Shown here: one piece after another, positions 35,641-47,428 of the stretch
Numbering within the stretch: position 1 is the first letter of the stretch
How the letters are laid out: the number at the start of each line of letters is the position of its first letter
Assembly (NCBI GenBank): GCA_030052745.1
Contig: JANBVO010000008.1
Location: forward strand, 372,001 to 436,000
Direction of reading: 5' to 3'
DNA length: 64,000 nt
Origin: Pleurostoma richardsiae
Lineage: Eukaryota; Ascomycota; Sordariomycetes; Calosphaeriales; Pleurostomataceae
Notes under the pieces: generated by a model
Database searches by the model: none
What the model was told of the DNA's origin: nothing
What the model saw: the letters and a program-made list of their open reading frames with translations, nothing else
Translations under genes and position numbers: made by a program

Positions 35641-36430
35641 CCATGCTACCATCTATGGAAGACGAGTCCGGCGTAACACGGGTGAAAATGGCAGGTCCCT
35701 CAAACTTGGTGTTGATTCCTCCAACACGAGCCCCTTTGTCTCGACAAAAGTGAAGTATGCAATGACGAGGAAGACAATATGCCAGGCGCCGTTGATGAAG
35801 TAGAACTTCCAGCCCAGGTTGGCCATAGCGTATGCCATGGTGACAGAAGCGAGGAGACTATACGAAGTGCAGTCAGCAGAGATTCTAGTGTGACGTGCAA
35901 TCGCAGAAGGCTCACCGGAAGCTGGCATCAAACATCCCGAAAATAGCAATGCCGGTAGCTCGGAGCTCATAAGGAGACACCTCGGTCGGGTACAAAGCTC
36001 GTCATGAGCGCGATAGAAAAGACTTAGAAGCCCTAGAAGAGAGTGATGACAGCAATGGTCCCATAGATACCGGAGATGTTGGTGCTTTTCTGTATCCTAT
36101 CGATGAGCCGCGGGTGAAAACAACGCTGCTGCAGATGCACGCGTAATAGCACAGCAGGGGCTTACGCTTAAGCAGGCTGCCGATGAGAAAATGGGCCACT
36201 ACCATACCGCTGGTATCATTAAGGGTTTAGATCCTGCGACCCGGGATATCGAGTATAAAACTGCCCACGCGGGCCACGACGAAAGCCCAACAGCTAAGTG
36301 TGGCTTGAGCCTAGATCTAGACGACTGTGTCGGTGATACCGGCCTGAGAGAATGCAGGTAAGATAGTAGCTAATGGCAGTGAGTCAGTCGCTAGAGTATG
36401 CAATGATCGCCCCAACGCGGAGCTGCGCTC
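35640..36430 (-). pseudogene. broken MFS sugar transporter
   Basis: On the minus strand pieces of a sugar porter read in order: AGITDTVV, CWAFVVA, STNISGIYGTIAVITLF, YPTEVSPYELRATGIAIFGMFDASF, then after a plausible intron MANLGWKFYFINGAWHIVFLVIAYF and ETKGLVLEE. They are interrupted by in-frame stops at 36317-36319, 36311-36313, 36033-36035 and 36024-36026, a frame change near 35998 and a 1-base loss near 35717. The N-terminal half is missing. Most stops are TAG where homologues usually have Gln, i.e. C-to-T in a CpA context, as RIP makes. It cannot make a working hexose/lactose-type permease. Confidence 0.85.
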
Positions 36431-36686
36431 ACGGCCTGACAGAGCTGGCAAAACATGTTGATCATTGGACTAAATGTGTATAGAATCGGCAAAATATCCG
36501 CATGTCTGGACCGGGTCGAGGCTGGTGGTAGCACCGGCCTTAGACCGGCCTCGGACCGGACCTACTCTACAGCAATGTGCATAAGGCTAAAAGTCGGGAC
36601 ATGCAGTGTTCTCAAGTGATCTCTTCCTGGGCCATGAGCCATGCCGGTTTCAAGGTTTCGCAATTTGCTAATCATCTCCCGAGCAC

Positions 36687-36698
36687 TATATATATAAA
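36687..36698 (+). promoter_or_regulatory. TATA box of the broken SDR gene
   Basis: TATATATATAAA lies about 100 bp upstream of the ATG of the short-chain dehydrogenase pseudogene, a good match to a core TATA element, so the promoter may outlast the coding sequence. Confidence 0.55.
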
Positions 36699-36796
36699 GG
36701 GGGTATAGGGTGCTGCGTCGACCATTAGGTACTAACTCTCACTTCTCTTGTTCTTCCGGTGTCACCTCTAGAACTTCCACTCCAAGAAACACGACT

Positions 36797-37863
36797 ATGT
36801 CCATGTCCCAGATCATTGTTGAGCAGTACAAGAAAACTGCCTGTTCCCGTCGACGCCAACACATGTCGAGGAAAGACATACATCGTGACGGGTGCCAACA
36901 GTGGCCTGGGTCTAGAAACTGCCAGGCACCTGATCCGCTGCGAGTCTGCCCGCGTCATCATGGCGGTAGGTAACCTAGCCGCAGGCGAGAAGGCCAAGAC
37001 CGACATCGAGCGCAGCACTGGTCGGGAGGGTGTTGCCGAAGTTTGGAAACTGGACCTATGCTCATTCGCGTCCATCAAAGCTTTTGCGAGCAAGGTATCC
37101 TCAAGCCTTGGGCGCATCGACGCCGTGATCGAAAACGCAGGTGTCATGCTGGACAAGTTTGAACTCGTTGAGGGCAACGAAACATGCGTGACGGTCAACG
37201 TAATCAGCACCTTCCTGCTCGCCGCCCTTCTCATGCCCCAACTGATGGAGAGTGCGCGGATGTTTGGCACCAAACCTCGTCTAGTCTTTGTCGGCAGCGC
37301 CTTGGGCTTCCAGGCCCAGAAGGAGCTGGCCAAGAGCGGGCAAACAGATATGTTCAAGGGGTTCAATGACGCCAAGCGTGCTGATATGGATCAGCGGTAC
37401 GACCTCAGCAAGCTCGTGGAGCTGTATGCCTTCCGGGAATTTGTCAACCAGTTTCCTCAGGAGCGCACAGGGGTAATCATCAACATGACGTCGCCTGGGC
37501 TTTGCTAGACTGGTGTAGCCCGTGATGCGCGTCTCCCCCTTCGAGTAGCCTTGGGCGTGACGCGGGCCATGTTTGCACGGACGGCAGAGGTGGGCAGCCG
37601 CACTATCTTGTATGGTGTGATTGCCGATGAGCAGAGTCATGGGGAAGTTCCTCTCGGGATGTCAGATCAAAGAGTAAGTCTTTTACAGGTCTAAGAGCTC
37701 TGTCTCACGCTCCTTGATGGCTAACAGCAATCGTGTGAACAGCTGGTGGGTTATGGACTGGGTCACCAATGCAGAGGGGCAGCGTACACAGAAACAGATA
37801 TACAAAGAGCTGGTTGCCATTCTCGAAGAGGCCCAGCCGTTATGTATCCCTCAAGTCAGTTAG
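36797..37863 (+). pseudogene. broken short-chain dehydrogenase/reductase
   Basis: The frame starts at ATG 36797 and reads MSMSQIIVEQYKK. A 1-base gain in an A-run near 36835 shifts it. The next frame gives the SDR core: PVPVDANTCRGKTYIVTGANSGLG (cofactor site), then ENAG near 37130 and the Y-x-x-x-K-like DLSKL. TAG at 37507-37509 interrupts SPGLC...TGVARDA. A second 1-base gain in a G-run near 37640 shifts the rest, which continues through an intron to a stop at 37863. The intact relative would be an NAD(P)-dependent oxidoreductase, probably a tailoring enzyme. Both shifts fall in homopolymers, so sequencing error is possible for those, but not easily for the stop. Confidence 0.8.
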
Positions 37864-38428
37864 CGTAGAGAAGTCGGCACATGTTTATCTTTCGTCTGGT
37901 TAGGTTCACAGCCCGCAGTGTGGCGGATAGTACCACCTCCCTCCTCGACCCGATAATCGATATCCACGCTCAAGTCGGCTGCAGGTTCGTATTATTGACA
38001 TCGTTGGCATCTAAGGCTCAAATAGTTACTTTTAGTGCCAGTATTTCAGGTATCTTCCTCCTTGTGCCAGGTAAAACTTGATCATGCAGGTGAAATTGCT
38101 GCGCACTCTAAGTTCTGGCATTTTCGGTGCGGTACGGGTAGTGCATTGCCAATGGACGGGCAACCCTATTGCTCTTCACCGATGAAGATTTGTAATTCGG
38201 TCCAAAAAGCGTGATTGACAGTAAAACAAGGGGTGAACTGCAAGCGAGATATCAACACCCGACCGAGCGCATGCCCGAGGCTCGGCGGAGCCCTTCTATT
38301 TCGGTAGCTCGAGTCATCAGAATATCGAGACCTGCTGCCACCCGTTATAAGTACCTATCTCCTATGATTGAAATTTGATGAATTGGGAAATAAACAACAT
38401 ATTACAGGTCTCTTCTCTTCTTGATCCC
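37864..38428. other. intergenic, promoter of MFS exporter
   Basis: Between the SDR pseudogene and the MFS exporter on the same strand. No gene seen. An upstream in-frame ATG (38378) could extend the exporter by 17 residues. Confidence 0.5.
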
Positions 38429-40309
38429 ATGGCTACCACCGACAGGTCAGACGGCACCACGTCCGGCACCGACACCCCTGTCAAGGACTCCAACACGCGA
38501 ATGCCGTTTGGAGGGACAACAACGAGCAACACAACTGCCCAGACCAGGTTGCCTTCCGAGAAAGGCATGGAAACTGGAGCGGAAACAAACTCTGACGGCG
38601 TGAAGGAGGCAGCCACGTCGCCAGCCGAGGAGCCGGATGAATACCCCCATGGTGGGCGACTGGTGGTCATTATGATTGCCCTGTGCATGGCCATATTCCT
38701 GACCGCACTCGACCAGGTCAGCCGGACAAATCTCTCGGAGCAGTAGGAGTGTGTGATGGCTAACCAATACTTCGGGACAGACTATTATCGATACAGCAAT
38801 CCCTAAAATTACCGACGAGTTCCAGGGCCTCGACAAGGTTTCGTGGTACGGCTCGGCCTACTTCATGACATTTGGCGGCTCGCAGCCGTCCTGGGGCAAG
38901 ATTTACCGCTACTTCACGCTCAAGACAACCTTCCTGGTGGCCGTGTTACTCTTTGAGGTCGGCAGCCTGATATGCGGCGTGGCGCCGTCGGCCAACGTAC
39001 TGATCGTCGGGCGGGCCATCGCTGGGCTTGGTGGCGCCGGCCTGGCGACAGGCGTCTTGACCATTGTCTCCTTCTCGGCGACGAGCGAGAAGCGGCCGAT
39101 GCTTATGGGCATCACGGGCTCCATGTACGGTCTCGCTGCTGTGTGCGGACCGCTGCTCGGCGGCGCCTTCACCGACAGGGTCACCTGGCGCTGGTGCTTT
39201 TACATCAACCTGCCCATCGGCGGTGTGTCGGCCGCCGTCATGTTCCTATTCCTCAAGATGCCTAGCTCCGCCTACCCGGCCGAGGCTGCACTGCGGGAGA
39301 AGTTGCTGCAGCTGGACCTCGTTGGTGTCATCCTCTGCATGGGCTTGATCGTCTCGTACGTCACGGCGCTCCAGTACGGTGGTCAAACCAAGGCGTGGAA
39401 CAGTAGCACCGTCATCGGTCTGCTAGTGGGCTTCGTCGCCATCGGCGTCACGTTCGCGGCCTGGGAGGCTTATCAGGGCGACCGGGCCATGCTCCCGCTG
39501 CGCCTCATCAAGCAGCGTAGGATGTGGGTCAACAGCCTGTTCAGCATCACGCTGGGCGGCTCGTACTACAGCGTCCTCTACTACCTGCCGATATACTTCC
39601 AGAGCGTCCAGAACGTCGACGCCATCGAGTCCGGCGTCCGCAACCTCCCGACTGTCATCAGCGTCACCTTGGCCCTCATCATATCGGGCGGCATTGTGTC
39701 CAAGACGGGCCACGCCGTGCCGGTTCAGGCGTTTGGTTCCGCCCTTGCGACTATATGCGCCGGTCTTTACTACACCATGAACACAACCACCTCAACGGGG
39801 AAATGGATTGGATATCAGATCATGGGCGGTGTCGGATGGGGCGTCGCGTACTCGATCCCTAATATGATCATCCAAACCACCACGCCCCCTGCTGATCTCT
39901 CCACTGCCAACGCCATGATTCTCTGTAGGTCATTGCCCTCCATACCCCCCGACTCTCTCACTCAATGAACTGCTATTAACCTTTGGTCTCTCGCTCTTCA
40001 GTCTTCCAAGTCGTCGGGGGCGCCTTTGTCTTGTCGGCCGCGGAGAGTGGCTTCGTCAACGAGACGTTGCACAAAGCTGCCACCACCGCCCCCGACGTGA
40101 GCCCCGCCACGCTCATCGCGACGGGCGCCAGCGACATCCACACCGCGTTCTCGGCGGACCAGGTCCCCGGTGTTCTGCGTGCTTACCTGGCCGGCCTCCG
40201 AGTAGTGTGGGCTATCACCTGCAGCTTGACCGGCGTCTCGTTTGTCACCCTCGCTTTCGCGAGCTGGAAGAGGATTCATGGAGGGTCGGCCGCTGGCACT
40301 GTAGCTTAG
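38429..40309 (+). CDS. MFS drug/toxin efflux transporter (DHA2, 14 TM)
   Basis: Three exons (38429-38716, 38781-39924, 40002-40309) give 579 residues. A hydrophilic start of about 75 residues is followed by the 14-helix DHA2 layout: ALCMAIFLTALDQTIIDTAIPKI (helix 1 with the D-x-T-I-I-x-T-A-x-P motif), VSWYGSAYFMTFG, GRAIAGLGGAGLATG, CGPLLGGAFTDRVTWRWCFYINLPIGG (motif C and D2-type) and YYLPIYFQ. It is a plasma-membrane proton antiporter exporting small molecules, often secondary metabolites (family knowledge). Its neighbours are a Zn2Cys6 regulator and the dead polyketide synthase, so it was probably the cluster exporter. It appears fully intact. Confidence 0.92.
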
Positions 40310-40549
40310 GCAGGCCCATTGGTATCTTTGCTAATTAGAGGTTGAGGGGCGACGTTGGTAAGGACTACTCTTTGTTGATGAGGGACCATACCTCATACGG
40401 GCAGGAGGGGTACTTCCGATATGTGCCACTTTGTAATTCTTTAGGACATGTTTGAGATATAGAATCAGACCATTCAGAGGGATGGGAGGTCTAGTATAGA
40501 CAGTATGGAGCAGAAACTTTATCAGTACAACACCAGGCGGTTCATAGAG

Positions 40550-42860
40550 TTATCTAGTGTCAAAGAAACCGAGATCTACCCCCTGGAAGGCCCAGTCGTC
40601 AGCGCCCTCCATCATGCCTGGGTTCCAGTACTCTTGAAGTGGGCATTCTTCATAACTAGCCGTGGTGGGTGGTGCGGGAAAGGACTGCTCTGACACCGGG
40701 TTCGTCGGCGGCCGCGCTTCGCCGATCAGGGGCTGTTGCGCTTGTAGCAGCCCTAGGGAGTCTAGACTGTGGCCCGCACCAGGGTTGGCCGGCAGAGACA
40801 TACCAAGCTCCTCGCTGCTTTGGGGCGTTGGCAAGAACCCCGACTCTGCCGGGCCGGTACCTTCGCGCACGATCCTGACGAAGCCAAAGTAGGGGATGCA
40901 TATGCGCAGCACCGTGCGGTTATCCCATGGCCCCTCGTGGTCTTCCTCGCCGCCATGACGGCTATGGCCCGGCTGTTGCACGCACTGCGCACTGTACCTC
41001 CCACCTTCGGCTGCGTCTTCTTCGATGCGTAAGAGACACCGTAGCATCTTGATGCTCGACTCGCTCATTGGGTCGTGAGTGACTTCGGAAATGGTTTCCA
41101 TGATGGAAAGAACCTGCTCCAGCATGGTGCGATCGCAGAGACGCTGGTGCTCCAGAACGCTGGTAGACTGGGCTCGCCTGCGTATATGGTTGTCGAGGTG
41201 CGCCAGAAGCAGCGTGATAGCCGCCATCAGGGTGAGAAAGTCAAACGTCAGGCACGAGCCGTTGCGCGCGTTCGTGGCCCGGTACGACATGTAGCGTGCG
41301 AGGACCTCCCTGTTCGCGCTCATGCAGGCGAGCTTTGAGTAGTCGCCAGAGCCGTCGCTCTTGAAGCGCAGCAGCTGGCGCAGGTGCAGCTGGTTGATGA
41401 GATTGTAGTGATAGACCTGGGACATGCCGCGCCAAGTCTCCCAAAACTCCTGGTTCGACTCTAGGCTGATGCCATGGAAGTTGGGTTGCAGCCAGAATTT
41501 GATCGGCATGGCCTTGGCCGCCCGGAGCAGCTCGGTATCGATCATCCGAGTCACGGCACTATCCTCTTCCGGAGGAAGGTCTCGCCCGTCAATGCGCTCG
41601 AGGAGGCGCGCCGCAACGGCGGCGTGGGCCCGGTCTAGGCGGCCGAGTGGCTCGTCGTCGGCCATAGCGGGCCCAAATGCCATGCTTGTGTCGGAGCTGC
41701 CTTGCGGGAATCCGAGTATCAGACAGTAATACCGGTCGGAGTAGAGGATCCGAAACCAAACAACCTCCCGGTTGATCTCCGTTCTGGGGTCGAGTGTCTT
41801 GAACTTGCGGTTGCAAGGACAATGGACACCCATCTCTTGGGCGACGAGCATTGCTCTGCGGTTGGCACGCCACGATTTCTGGATGCTCCCATTGCCCAGC
41901 TGGTAGGCTGCTTCCATGATCATGCATTGGAGTATTTCCACTGTTCCGTAAAACTCCTCGTTGGTCGTGACAAGGGCTGTCGTTGCATTGATGAGCCGGT
42001 CCATGATGGCAAGTAGCCCGTCAGAGAGGTCTGCGCGCTCAAAGTATGAGTTCTTCTGAAGCTGAGTAGCAAACAGGAGCATCTGGTGGGCTATGAAAAC
42101 GGGGTGGGCGTCGACGGTAAGATGTTCCAGGTCTGTAGCTAATAGCCGCGATGGAAACGGCCCATCTTGCGCCAGCGATTTGCTGGACATCATGGTTCGT
42201 AAGCACATCTCCAGCCGAGAGTCGTGGAGCCCCTCGAAAAGTCTCCCGGCATCTCCTTCCGATGGGTAGACCGAAAGCAAGGCGCGCGAGATCTCCCGAT
42301 GATCTCTTCTATCTCGGACTGTCGTCCTAATGGTTCTGGCTGCTGGATGATCCGAGGCGGAGGACGAGAGACCTGCAAGCGGCCGACAATTGTCTCTATC
42401 CTGCTCAATTAGTTAGCTGTTTGCTCGTTAGATGCAGACTGACATGGTCGGTATGCACCTCTAGAGGTCCATCAGTCAGACTGGGTGTGAGATTGCCTTG
42501 CTGATGCCGGGATGTCGTCGAGCCGGCCTCGTCCGAGGGAGCACTGTCGCCGACCACGCGCTGGGTCAGGCTGTTCACCAGAGCTTCGACTCTTACCATT
42601 CGATCACTGATGCGCTCGCTATCGTCAATTGCCGGGGCCAGCTCTTCAGGCACGTCTTGGCCGACGCAGGGATCGCCGCGCCGCCGGCAGTTGGTGCAAA
42701 CTCGGCTCGGTGATGACGCGAGCGAGCATCGAACCTTTCGGCGCTTGCAGGCCCAGCAACTGCGTGTCCCTTTCCGGATCTTCCTGCGTTGGTCCGGGTT
42801 TTCTGAATCCGGTGACAAGACTTCGGGCCTGATCGAGTTCCGAGGCGTGTGCACATCCAT
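40550..42860 (-). CDS. Zn2Cys6 fungal transcription factor
   Basis: Start at ATG 42860. One 43-nt intron (42443-42401, CTAAC branch, CAG end) joins exons of 417 and 1851 nt into 755 residues. The binuclear zinc cluster is C35-x2-C38-x6-C45-x9-C55-x2-C58-x6-C65 (CWACKRRKVRC ... CTNCRRRGDPC), preceded by a basic stretch. The large C-terminal part (about 160-620) has the fungal-specific transcription factor core, including REVVWFRILYSDRYYCLILGFPQG. It should bind CGG-type repeats in the nucleus. It is convergent with the MFS exporter and next to the dead polyketide synthase, a typical pathway-regulator position. An alternative with a further 80-nt intron (42293-42372) is possible, but unnecessary because the frame is open. 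Confidence 0.9.
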
Positions 42861-43347
42861 GGTTGGCAATCTCCCTCGGTTGGTCAAGTTGCACTGTCTG
42901 CGTCGCCGAGTCGCCTGCGGATGCTCGGTTGAACAGCAATATGTAGGGAGATGTTGAAAGCTTTCGCCGAGGCCTTCCGCCGAGGCTCGGTCGTGGAGAG
43001 GCAGGAGTGACGCTTTGTAATACTCCAGAGGTTCCGTTAATGCGTAACGTGATGTTATCTCTGACCGTTTATTGAAGGATCCGGATGCTGATCAGTTTCA
43101 GGAACCATCAAACAGTCAATCACAGCGCCTTATTCCCGGCAACACCGTACTCACGATACTACCTATGTATCGCTGAAGCTAAACTAGGTACGGACGGTAC
43201 CGGATACATGCCATATCCAAGATACCTATGCTGCAATCATCTGGTACGACTGACTTACACACTTATTACTTGGTTTGATAATTATTCGGTTATCTCGCCC
43301 TTCGAATATCTATATAGTAGGTTTAACATTGCTGTTCACCTTCACCT
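42861..43347. other. intergenic, no gene seen
   Basis: Upstream of the Zn2Cys6 regulator and downstream of the polyketide synthase relic. AT rich toward 43250-43330; no gene supported. Confidence 0.5.
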
Positions 43348-45194
43348 TCAGGTTTCAGCCATCCTTTTTGCTAAGCCCTCGCTCGCAAGGCGTCCCAGCT
43401 GCCGAAGAGGACCCGCGCCCATGATCTCCAACACCGTCACATCAACTGCGAAGCTCTGCTTCCACCACCTCCGCAGTTCGATCGTCATCAACGAGTCCAT
43501 TATCCCAATGGCGCTCACGCTCATCGAGATGTCCATGTCGGTTGCGTCCCGCATCATGAACTGAAAAGATGCGCAGACCAATCTCCGTCGCCAAGTAGTC
43601 GACGCTCCTGTCCTCCAGCAAGAACCCTGCAGGGTCACCGTCCGCCGCCGTCTGCTCGAGGAAAGCCCTCAGCCCGCCCAACGCGTCGCCGCCAGCATCA
43701 TCCGACGTGGCACGCACGTTATGGTACATGCCCATCTTTCGGTTCCTGCGCCATAATTAGCGTCGGGCATTTGGGATCGTCGAGATGCACCTCGCTGTGG
43801 AGACCGGCGATGGTGTAACCGTTGTTGGCCCACGGGGCGAGCGGGTCTCGAGCGGCGTCATGCTGTTGCTCTTGATTCGTGCTGGTTCATTAATACGAGT
43901 TGGAAGTACTCGAGTGTCTCCTTCTTGGGCAAGAAGTGCAGGTCTTGGGACTTCAGTCTCCGGCAAATGATTGGATTTTCTGCAACGATTCCGACATCGT
44001 CGACCGCGCATAGGCCTAGCACGGATGCTGGAAGGCCAAGACGCCGGCGATATTGTACGAATGCTTCCAAAAAGGAGTTCGCGGCTGCGTAGTTACTCTG
44101 GCCGGGATGGTGGACCAGTGTCGCGATCGAACTCGACACGGGGAAAAGGTCTAGGGCTTGGGCTCGCTAGATGAAAGCATTGTGCAAATTCCAAGCTCCC
44201 TCGACTTTGGGCGTGATGACTGCTGTCCATTCTTCGAAGGACAGATCAACAGCAGGCCCGTCCTAGATGGCCAGAGCTAGCCTGAGGCTTGGCCTCCCCT
44301 TTATGCTTATTACGGTAACTTAGCCAAAGAACCATGGCGAGATGTATCACGCCCTTGATAGAGTTCGGAGCTCGGACAATCGCTCTCTCGACGTCCTCCG
44401 CGACCTGCACCTGTCCCGGCACCGGAATGGCGGTGCAGCCTAAGCTTTCCAGTTCAGCGAAGAACGACTTGTCGTGTTCTCCTTTGCCAGTAGAGCGAGA
44501 CAAAATGATCAAACTGCGAGCCCGTGTTCTGCCATTCATCTTGCCACAGACTTGCCAACTCCGCCGAGGCCTCCTGTGATTAGATAGCTCGCAGAAGGGT
44601 CGAAAGTGATCCCTGCGGGCGTGGGAAGAGCGGGCAGGTCAGACGCGTTCTCTGGCATCTTCACGACGGCCTTGCCAATGTGGTCGCCCTTCTCCAGATG
44701 CCGAAAGGCCTGCTCGATCTTTTTTACAGGATATTCTGCGCGAGTCGTTATAGGCTGGATTTTGCAATAACTGAAGAGGTCAATAGCGTCTTGGAGCAGG
44801 CAACTTGCATCCTCGGGACGGCGTTCAAGCATATGCGCCAGATCTATACAGGAATAAATCTGTTCAATAGGAAGGAGCCCAGTTTCAGAAACCCGAAGCC
44901 GACTAGATCGCGTTTACCGAGCTCTACGAGTTGGCCGAACTCGGCAAGACACTGCCAAGAGCTGTGCAGGAGCTTCCCGGAAAGCCAGTTGAGTACGATA
45001 TCAACGCCTTTGCCGTTGGTTTCTTGCATTACCCCAGTGACAAAGGAATCGCCTCGTGAGTTGAAGATTCGATTCTTCGAGATGCCGAAGACTTTTTGAG
45101 CATATTCGGCCTTGATGTCGCTGCCTACTGTGGCATATATCTGCAAGGAAGTATCGTCATTGATAACTTTCGTCGGGCTTTCTTCATGTCTCAC
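43348..45194 (-). pseudogene. truncated reducing polyketide synthase relic (ER-KR-ACP)
   Basis: Domain remains run in order on the minus strand. The ER half begins at LQIYATVGSDIKAEYAQKVFGI with VMQETNGKGVDIVLNWLSG. The ER-KR linker is YPVKKIEQAFRHLEKGDHIGKAVVKMPENASDLP. The KR cofactor site is SYLITGGLGGVGKSVAR, followed by HPGQSNYAAANSFLEAFVQYRR. The ACP has MDSLMTIELRRWW, keeping the pantetheine serine. KS, AT and DH are absent. The coding line breaks at a shift near 44843, TGA at 44537-44539 plus a shift, TAG at 44167-44169, and shifts between 43740 and 43850. It cannot act as a synthase and marks a former polyketide pathway. Confidence 0.88.
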
Positions 45195-46271
45195 ATGCCC
45201 TTGTCACTCATAGTACACACAAGTGCTAGTAGCACCCCGTCGATAAGAAACAGCTGGATGAACGAACCTCGCGGCCGGATATCAAGAGGTCTCGCTGGAT
45301 AGGGCATGGAGAGATCATCACCGCCTGGGTTTGGAAGGACGCGAGCTATTCTCGGATCGTGGCCTGCAGCATCATGAAGACCAGGAGTCCCGCCTGAGTC
45401 TGGTCTAGATAGGGGAGAGGCATGATGCAATCTGTGTTGAGGTTAGGCCGGACCAGCGGTAGCCTCGTAGTGTAAACTGTGAGCATGTAGGTTTCCGTCC
45501 AATCTGGACTTGCAGTCTCGTCAAGGAAGGGGGGGTGCAACGCTATTACAGTACGCTACCACCACCTGCCACAGTGCTTTTGGCTTCCGTAAAGACCGCA
45601 TATTCAGGCCGCCCGCAGTCTCTTTTTCCTCCCTCGGTCTGCTTAAGTTCGGTTTTGTGTTTCTTCCCCGTCTGCTCCCAGTCCGATCTCTCGCTGTCTG
45701 TATGCGGCGCGGACTCGTTCAAAAACAAATCCCTAGTCTCCCTCGCCTGATCCTTCTGCGGGGTATCAAGTAATCATTGCATGGAAGGAAGAAAGTGGTT
45801 CATTCTGTATCATTGTCGGGAACATGATCTGAGGTCCCCGTTGGTCAATTCAGTAGGACTTGGGAGTATTGTTGTCTTTGAGATACTCTGATCGCCAAGG
45901 CTGTGTCCTCCAACATGATAGTGGCGCAGGACTCGGGTCCGGGCCTGTGCGGCCTCGTCAACGTATCCTTGCATCTCTCTGCAGTAGCTTAATGCTCACC
46001 GCCTTGTTTCAGTCTGACCCTAGTCCGGTCCAAGGTGGGGGGTCTTGCAGCCGGGGCAATTATCGTCCACCTTGGGGCCCAACCATGCCGTGCTATCATG
46101 ACACTGAACCGAGAAATCAATGGCAAACTCCAATCTGTGGCCATGATTTAAATCATCTGAGTCGCTCAAGTGTTACATCATAACTTCAACCAGAGTCTAG
46201 CAACAATACTCTTTCTCGGCTATATCATATCCACCGTCTATCAAGTTGTCTGCAGCCAACCTCAAGCCACC
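45195..46271. other. divergent intergenic region, no gene seen
   Basis: Between the polyketide synthase relic (minus) and the dioxygenase gene (plus). No KS, AT or DH sequence could be recognised on either strand, so the 5' two thirds of the synthase were lost, not merely broken. Upstream dioxygenase promoter expected here. Confidence 0.5.
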
Positions 46272-47428
46272 ATGGGGAGTATCACAGTAGAACCGTACAA
46301 CCCAACAGACTTCAACCCGGTGCCTCTCCCCGAGGGTCTTCCAACCTACGATCTCCCCAAGATCTCCATGGCAAAGCTGCTCGATGGTGATAAGAAAGAA
46401 GCCAAAACCGTGTTCGACATTTGCGCCCGGACAGGCTTCTTCTATCTCAATCTGATGGACCACCCATTTGGCCGCAGGCTTTGGGGAAATGCCTGCAAGG
46501 CCCGCAATATCGGCCAACACGTCATGTCGACGGAATCCATGGAAGAGAAAAAAGCCTTCTTGATGCGTCCTGAAGGTGGCGTCCTCGATCGCGGGTTCTT
46601 GTCATCGAGCCGCGGCAGCGAAGGGATCGTCAAGTCTGTCGAGTCAATCAATGTAGGTGCCAGTGAAGCACAGTTCCTCAACCGCAAAAGGCGGCCGTGC
46701 TCACGTGTTTCAAACCCCAGATCCCTCGTGACGAGCTCTTCGCCAAAACAACACCCGGCTGGCAACTGCCTAGCTGGCTCCAGGAGCACGAGGAGCTCTT
46801 CAAGGAAGCCCAGAGGGACGCCCATGCTGTCGAGCAGATCATCCTCGGAATTCTGGAGCAAGAGCTCGAGCTCGAAGCCGGCACCTTCTCCAAGACGCAC
46901 AAGCTCGACGCGCCCACGTACTCGTTCCTACGCATCTTGCGGTACCCGCCGGTGGGCCTCGAAGAAGGCGACATGCGCGAACGCCCGCGCGTCTTTGCGC
47001 ACCGCGACGTCGTCAGCATCGCCATGCTCTTCACCTGGGTGTGCGGGCTGCAGATCCCCAAGGATGATGCGGAATGGATCGACTCCGAGACCCCGACCGA
47101 GGAGTCGTGGCTCTGGGTGCGCCCCGAGGCCGGGCACATCCTCGTCAACCTCGGGGACACGATGCCCGTCTTCACCAACGGGGTGCTGAAATCGGGGCTG
47201 CACCGTGTCGTCACGGCGTACGGGCAGCAGGCAAACCTGGACAGGGTGTCTGTGCTCTTCACCGGCCGCCCTGACTGGGAAGTTCCCATGGTGCCTCTTG
47301 CCAGCCCTAAGATTCCGCCGCAGGCGGCCGAGCAGGCTGCCAAGCCTGTTGAGACGTGCAAGGTGTGGGGGGACAATGTTATCAAGGCGTACTATATGGA
47401 AAATGTCAAAAAGGGAAGGACTCGTTAG
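46272..47428 (+). CDS. 2-oxoglutarate/Fe(II) dioxygenase (isopenicillin-N-synthase-like)
   Basis: ATG 46272; exons 46272-46652 and 46721-47428 (68-nt intron) give 362 residues. The N-terminal DIOX_N part has TVFDICARTGFFYLNL. The iron triad is H221-x-D223 (FAHRDVVSIAMLF) and H288 (SGLHRVVTAYG). R302-x-S304 (DRVSVLF) should hold 2-oxoglutarate. The intron choice is backed by the family pattern ESIN-IPRDELF. Members hydroxylate, desaturate or cyclise small molecules in the cytosol. Placement beside the dead synthase, the exporter and the regulator suggests a former tailoring enzyme that still reads intact. Confidence 0.92.

Noticed and set aside
42293-42372. Extra 80-nt intron in the Zn2Cys6 gene
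   Set aside because: It has GT-AG ends, but the reading frame is already open across it after the 43-nt intron, so the simpler model was kept.
46170-47189. 339-codon plus frame extending through the dioxygenase intron
   Set aside because: After the intron the frame reads Arg/Ser-rich nonsense, whereas splicing at 46653-46720 restores the HxD...H iron motif and its RxS partner; the frame also starts at GTG, not ATG.
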